A stretch of 64,000 bases of DNA from Paenibacillus polygoni (GTDB lineage: Bacteria; Bacillota; Bacilli; Paenibacillales; Paenibacillaceae). Positions 61,857-64,000 of the stretch are shown here, piece after piece. The notes under the pieces are model-generated. The model saw only the letters and a program-made list of their open reading frames with translations. It ran no database searches and had not been told where the DNA came from. Position numbers and translations under genes: made by a program. The stretch is taken from positions 4,875,089 through 4,939,088 of the forward strand of contig NZ_CP127162.1 in NCBI RefSeq assembly GCF_030263935.1. The letters are read 5' to 3'. Numbering within the stretch: position 1 is the first letter of the stretch; every line of letters begins with the position of its first letter.

Positions 61857-63404
61857 ATGAACTCATATATGATCGGCATTGATATTGGAACAACAAGTAC
61901 AAAAGCAGTGCTTTTTGAGAAAAATGGAATGGTTATAGCAAAGGCGAGTGAGGAGTACCCTCTTCTCACGCCTGTTCCAGACTCAGCTGTACAGAATCCA
62001 GATGAAATCATGTCTGCTGTAATCCATACAGTCAAATCGATAATGGTAGAAAGCGGGATCTTACCAGAGCAGGTTTTATTCGCCTCTTTTAGCTCTGCTA
62101 TGCACAGCCTTATCGCTATGGATGCAAGCGGACTTCCCCTCACACCATGTATCACTTGGGCGGATAATCGAAGCAATGTATGGGCACGGAAATTAAAAGA
62201 AGAGATGAACGGGCATGAAATATATCGTAGAACAGGAACACCGATTCATCCTATGTCCCCTTTATCTAAGCTGATCTGGCTAAGAAATGACCAAAAAAGT
62301 ATTTTTGATCAAGCAGCGAAGTTCATATCTATTCGGGAATATGTTACCTTAAGACTGTTCAATCAATATGTGGTAGACCATTCGATTGCTTCCGCTACCG
62401 GACTGTTTAATTTGCAGCAGCTGGATTGGGACCAAGAAGCACTTGAAATAGCAGGTATCACTCCTGAACATTTATCTCAGCTGGTTCCTACTACACATGT
62501 GCTGACAGGCCTTGATCCTTTTTATGCAAAAGAAATGGGATTAAGCCCTTCTACCCCATTTGTTGTAGGAGCAAGTGATGGAGTACTCTCCAATCTTGGG
62601 GTAGGAGCCATCCACCCAGGAGAGGTTGCTGCTACGATCGGTACAAGCGGTGCAATCCGTACCGTTGTAGATAAGCCGGTCACGGATGTAAAGGGCCGTA
62701 CTTTCTGCTATGCCCTAACTGAGAACCACTGGGTGGTCGGAGGACCTGTGAATAACGGAGGCATGATCTTCCGTTGGGTACGTGATGAAATGGCTGCGTC
62801 AGAAATAGAAACGGCAAAAAGACTTGGAATCAGCTCCTATGATGTACTCACCCGGATTGCTGAGCGAGTAGCTCCTGGAGCAGACGGTCTACTATTCCAC
62901 CCCTATTTATCAGGTGAAAGAGCTCCACTGTGGAATCCAGATGCAAAGGGATCATTCTTCGGTCTTACGCTGCAACATAAAAAAGAACACATGATCCGCG
63001 CTGTATTAGAAGGTGTTATTTTCAATCTCTATACCGTTCTGCTTGCCATGAAAGAACAAATGGGACAACCAAGCCGAATTTTAGCTACTGGCGGATTTGC
63101 TCGTTCTCCGCTATGGCGGCAGATGATGGCCGATATTTTTGATCAGGAAGTTGTTGTGCCAGAGAGCTTCGAAAGCTCTTGTCTGGGAGCGGTAGTCCTT
63201 GGACTATACGCAACAGGCCATGCAGATTCCCTAGAAGTCGTTACAAACATGGTTGGAACAACGCATGCACACTCTCCTAATCAAGATCAGGTCGATATCT
63301 ATCAAGAGCTGCTTCCGATTTTTATCCGTATCTCTCGTAAGCTTACAGAAGAGTATGAGGACCTGGCCAAGTTTCAACGTAAGTATATCTCTGCTACGAG
63401 CTAA
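61857..63404 (+). CDS. gntK: Gluconokinase (FGGY family)
   Basis: 515 residues. ASKHA kinase fold with N-terminal IGIDIGTTSTKAVLF, ADNRSNVWA, the FGGY signature region (ILATGGFARSPLWRQMMADIF) and ATP site SDGVLSNLGVGAI. Phosphorylates gluconate to 6-phosphogluconate. Follows gntP by 58 bp. Confidence 0.94.
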   Translation: MNSYMIGIDIGTTSTKAVLFEKNGMVIAKASEEYPLLTPVPDSAVQNPDEIMSAVIHTVKSIMVESGILPEQVLFASFSSAMHSLIAMDASGLPLTPCITWADNRSNVWARKLKEEMNGHEIYRRTGTPIHPMSPLSKLIWLRNDQKSIFDQAAKFISIREYVTLRLFNQYVVDHSIASATGLFNLQQLDWDQEALEIAGITPEHLSQLVPTTHVLTGLDPFYAKEMGLSPSTPFVVGASDGVLSNLGVGAIHPGEVAATIGTSGAIRTVVDKPVTDVKGRTFCYALTENHWVVGGPVNNGGMIFRWVRDEMAASEIETAKRLGISSYDVLTRIAERVAPGADGLLFHPYLSGERAPLWNPDAKGSFFGLTLQHKKEHMIRAVLEGVIFNLYTVLLAMKEQMGQPSRILATGGFARSPLWRQMMADIFDQEVVVPESFESSCLGAVVLGLYATGHADSLEVVTNMVGTTHAHSPNQDQVDIYQELLPIFIRISRKLTEEYEDLAKFQRKYISATS

Positions 63405-63429
63405 GTTCTCCTTTATTTATAGCAAAATC

Positions 63430-63460
63430 AAAGAGCCGGTCATTCTGACCGGCTCTTTTT
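63430..63460 (+). terminator. Terminator of the gnt operon
   Basis: AAGAGCCGGTCA pairs with TGACCGGCTCTT (loop TTC), followed by TTTT. It isolates the gluconate operon from the origin region. Confidence 0.9.
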
Positions 63461-63554
63461 GGTCTGTTCGTAATTAAAATGTCGCCACGTGTAGTATTGC
63501 TAATTAAGATCAACTTTCCCCCCGATTTACAATTCCTTTTATTACGTTTTTCAG

Positions 63555-63867
63555 TTATCCACAGAGAAAAGAAGCCTCAAGTGACTCTTCATCTTCCCCC
63601 TTATCCAACATCAACTGATAATTTATAAGCACAACCTGTGAATAAATGATTTCAGATTTTTAATGATCCTGTCAAAAACTAAACAATTTATAAACAATAT
63701 GTAGTGTTGTGATTAAAAATTATACACAAGTTATTGAATTTGTGGATAAAATCCTGAGATACGTTGAAATATAAGACTTCTTTTGCTATGATTATATTGC
63801 TTTTGGATGTGAATAGATGTTTCAATCCATAATATTATCAACAGCCTGTGGATAAAGTTGTGAACAA
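63555..63867. other. dnaA-proximal oriC: cluster of DnaA boxes
   Basis: TTATCCACA (63555-63563), TGTGAATAA (63637-63645), TTATACACA (63720-63728), TGTGGATAA (63741-63749), TGTGGATAA (63847-63855) and TGTGAACAA (63859-63867). Three are perfect (TTATCCACA or its complement) and the rest have one mismatch. The region is A/T-rich with no gene from 63405 to 64000. It fits the part of oriC upstream of dnaA. Confidence 0.85.
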
Positions 63868-63983
63868 TTTTCCGTTGTTCCTTCTTTTTTTGTTTAGCGT
63901 CCTATGGACATTGGGGATAAATTCTACAATATAAATTTTTTTTCGACATTCCACTCATGGCACTGGGCCACATTTGGAAGATT

Positions 63984-63991
63984 AAAAGGAG
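63984..63991 (+). promoter_or_regulatory. Probable dnaA ribosome-binding site
   Basis: AAAAGGAG followed by TGACAGTCT at the very end of the window. The start codon should lie just beyond 64000. Identity as dnaA is from gene order. Confidence 0.6.
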
Positions 63992-64000
63992 TGACAGTCT

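Overview
The window looks like a chromosome segment from a Paenibacillus-like, endospore-forming Firmicute, ending just short of dnaA. The evidence is the order rpmH-rnpA-yidC-jag-mnmE-mnmG-rsmG-noc-parA-parB, the rpsF-ssb-rpsR block, dnaB-rplI-gdpP, purA and the walRKHIJ-htrA-rlmH block, all with Bacillales-type proteins, together with spore genes (yyaC, a CotH-like fragment), two perfect parS sites and clustered DnaA boxes at the right end. Most genes lie on the minus strand. If oriC is at about 63.5-64 kb, they are co-directional with the leftward fork.

Layout. 0-4.5 kb: a truncated CotH-like gene, a DUF4956 membrane protein, ribosomal protein L25/Ctc with a structured leader, a duplicated-domain lipoprotein and an NAD(P)-binding reductase. 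4.8-7 kb: a divergent tetR/MATE efflux pair with three operator copies. 7.27-8.34 kb: an IS30-family insertion sequence with recognisable ends. 8.6-11.9 kb: an A/T-rich three-gene operon (DUF262 protein, DUF3696-type ATPase, unknown protein) that looks like a defence or nucleic-acid surveillance system. It lies just downstream of rlmH, in the position that SCC elements use in staphylococci. 12.4-25 kb: rlmH, a CxxH/CxxC protein, htrA, the WalRK cell-wall regulon operon and a LysM/G5/M23 peptidase. An IS1182-family element between walR and the peptidase has duplicated exactly the 32-bp terminator hairpin. 25-35 kb: purA with PurBoxes, dnaB, rplI, gdpP, yybS, CBS, LCP and D,D-carboxypeptidase genes. 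35-41 kb: an oppABCDF-type peptide transporter. 41-45 kb: an M15 peptidase flanked by two copies of a small MITE-like repeat, rpsR-ssb-rpsF, a YjzC-like protein, an unidentified structured transcript and tRNA-Ser(CGA). 45-58.8 kb: mscS, yyaC, a cysteine desulfurase-like protein, the chromosome-partition genes and the mnmE-jag-yidC-rnpA-rpmH block. 59.4-63.4 kb: a plus-strand gluconate operon (gntR, gntP, gntK) between rpmH and the dnaA-proximal origin. 63.5-64 kb: the DnaA-box cluster and the dnaA ribosome-binding site.

Functional themes are cell-wall homeostasis (WalRK, M23, M15, LCP and D,D-carboxypeptidase genes), chromosome replication and segregation (parABS, noc, dnaB, oriC), tRNA and ribosome maintenance, and gluconate uptake and phosphorylation. 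The accessory content is two insertion sequences, a four-copy dispersed repeat of about 100 bp, and the DUF262/ATPase operon. That operon is the best candidate for an undescribed system.
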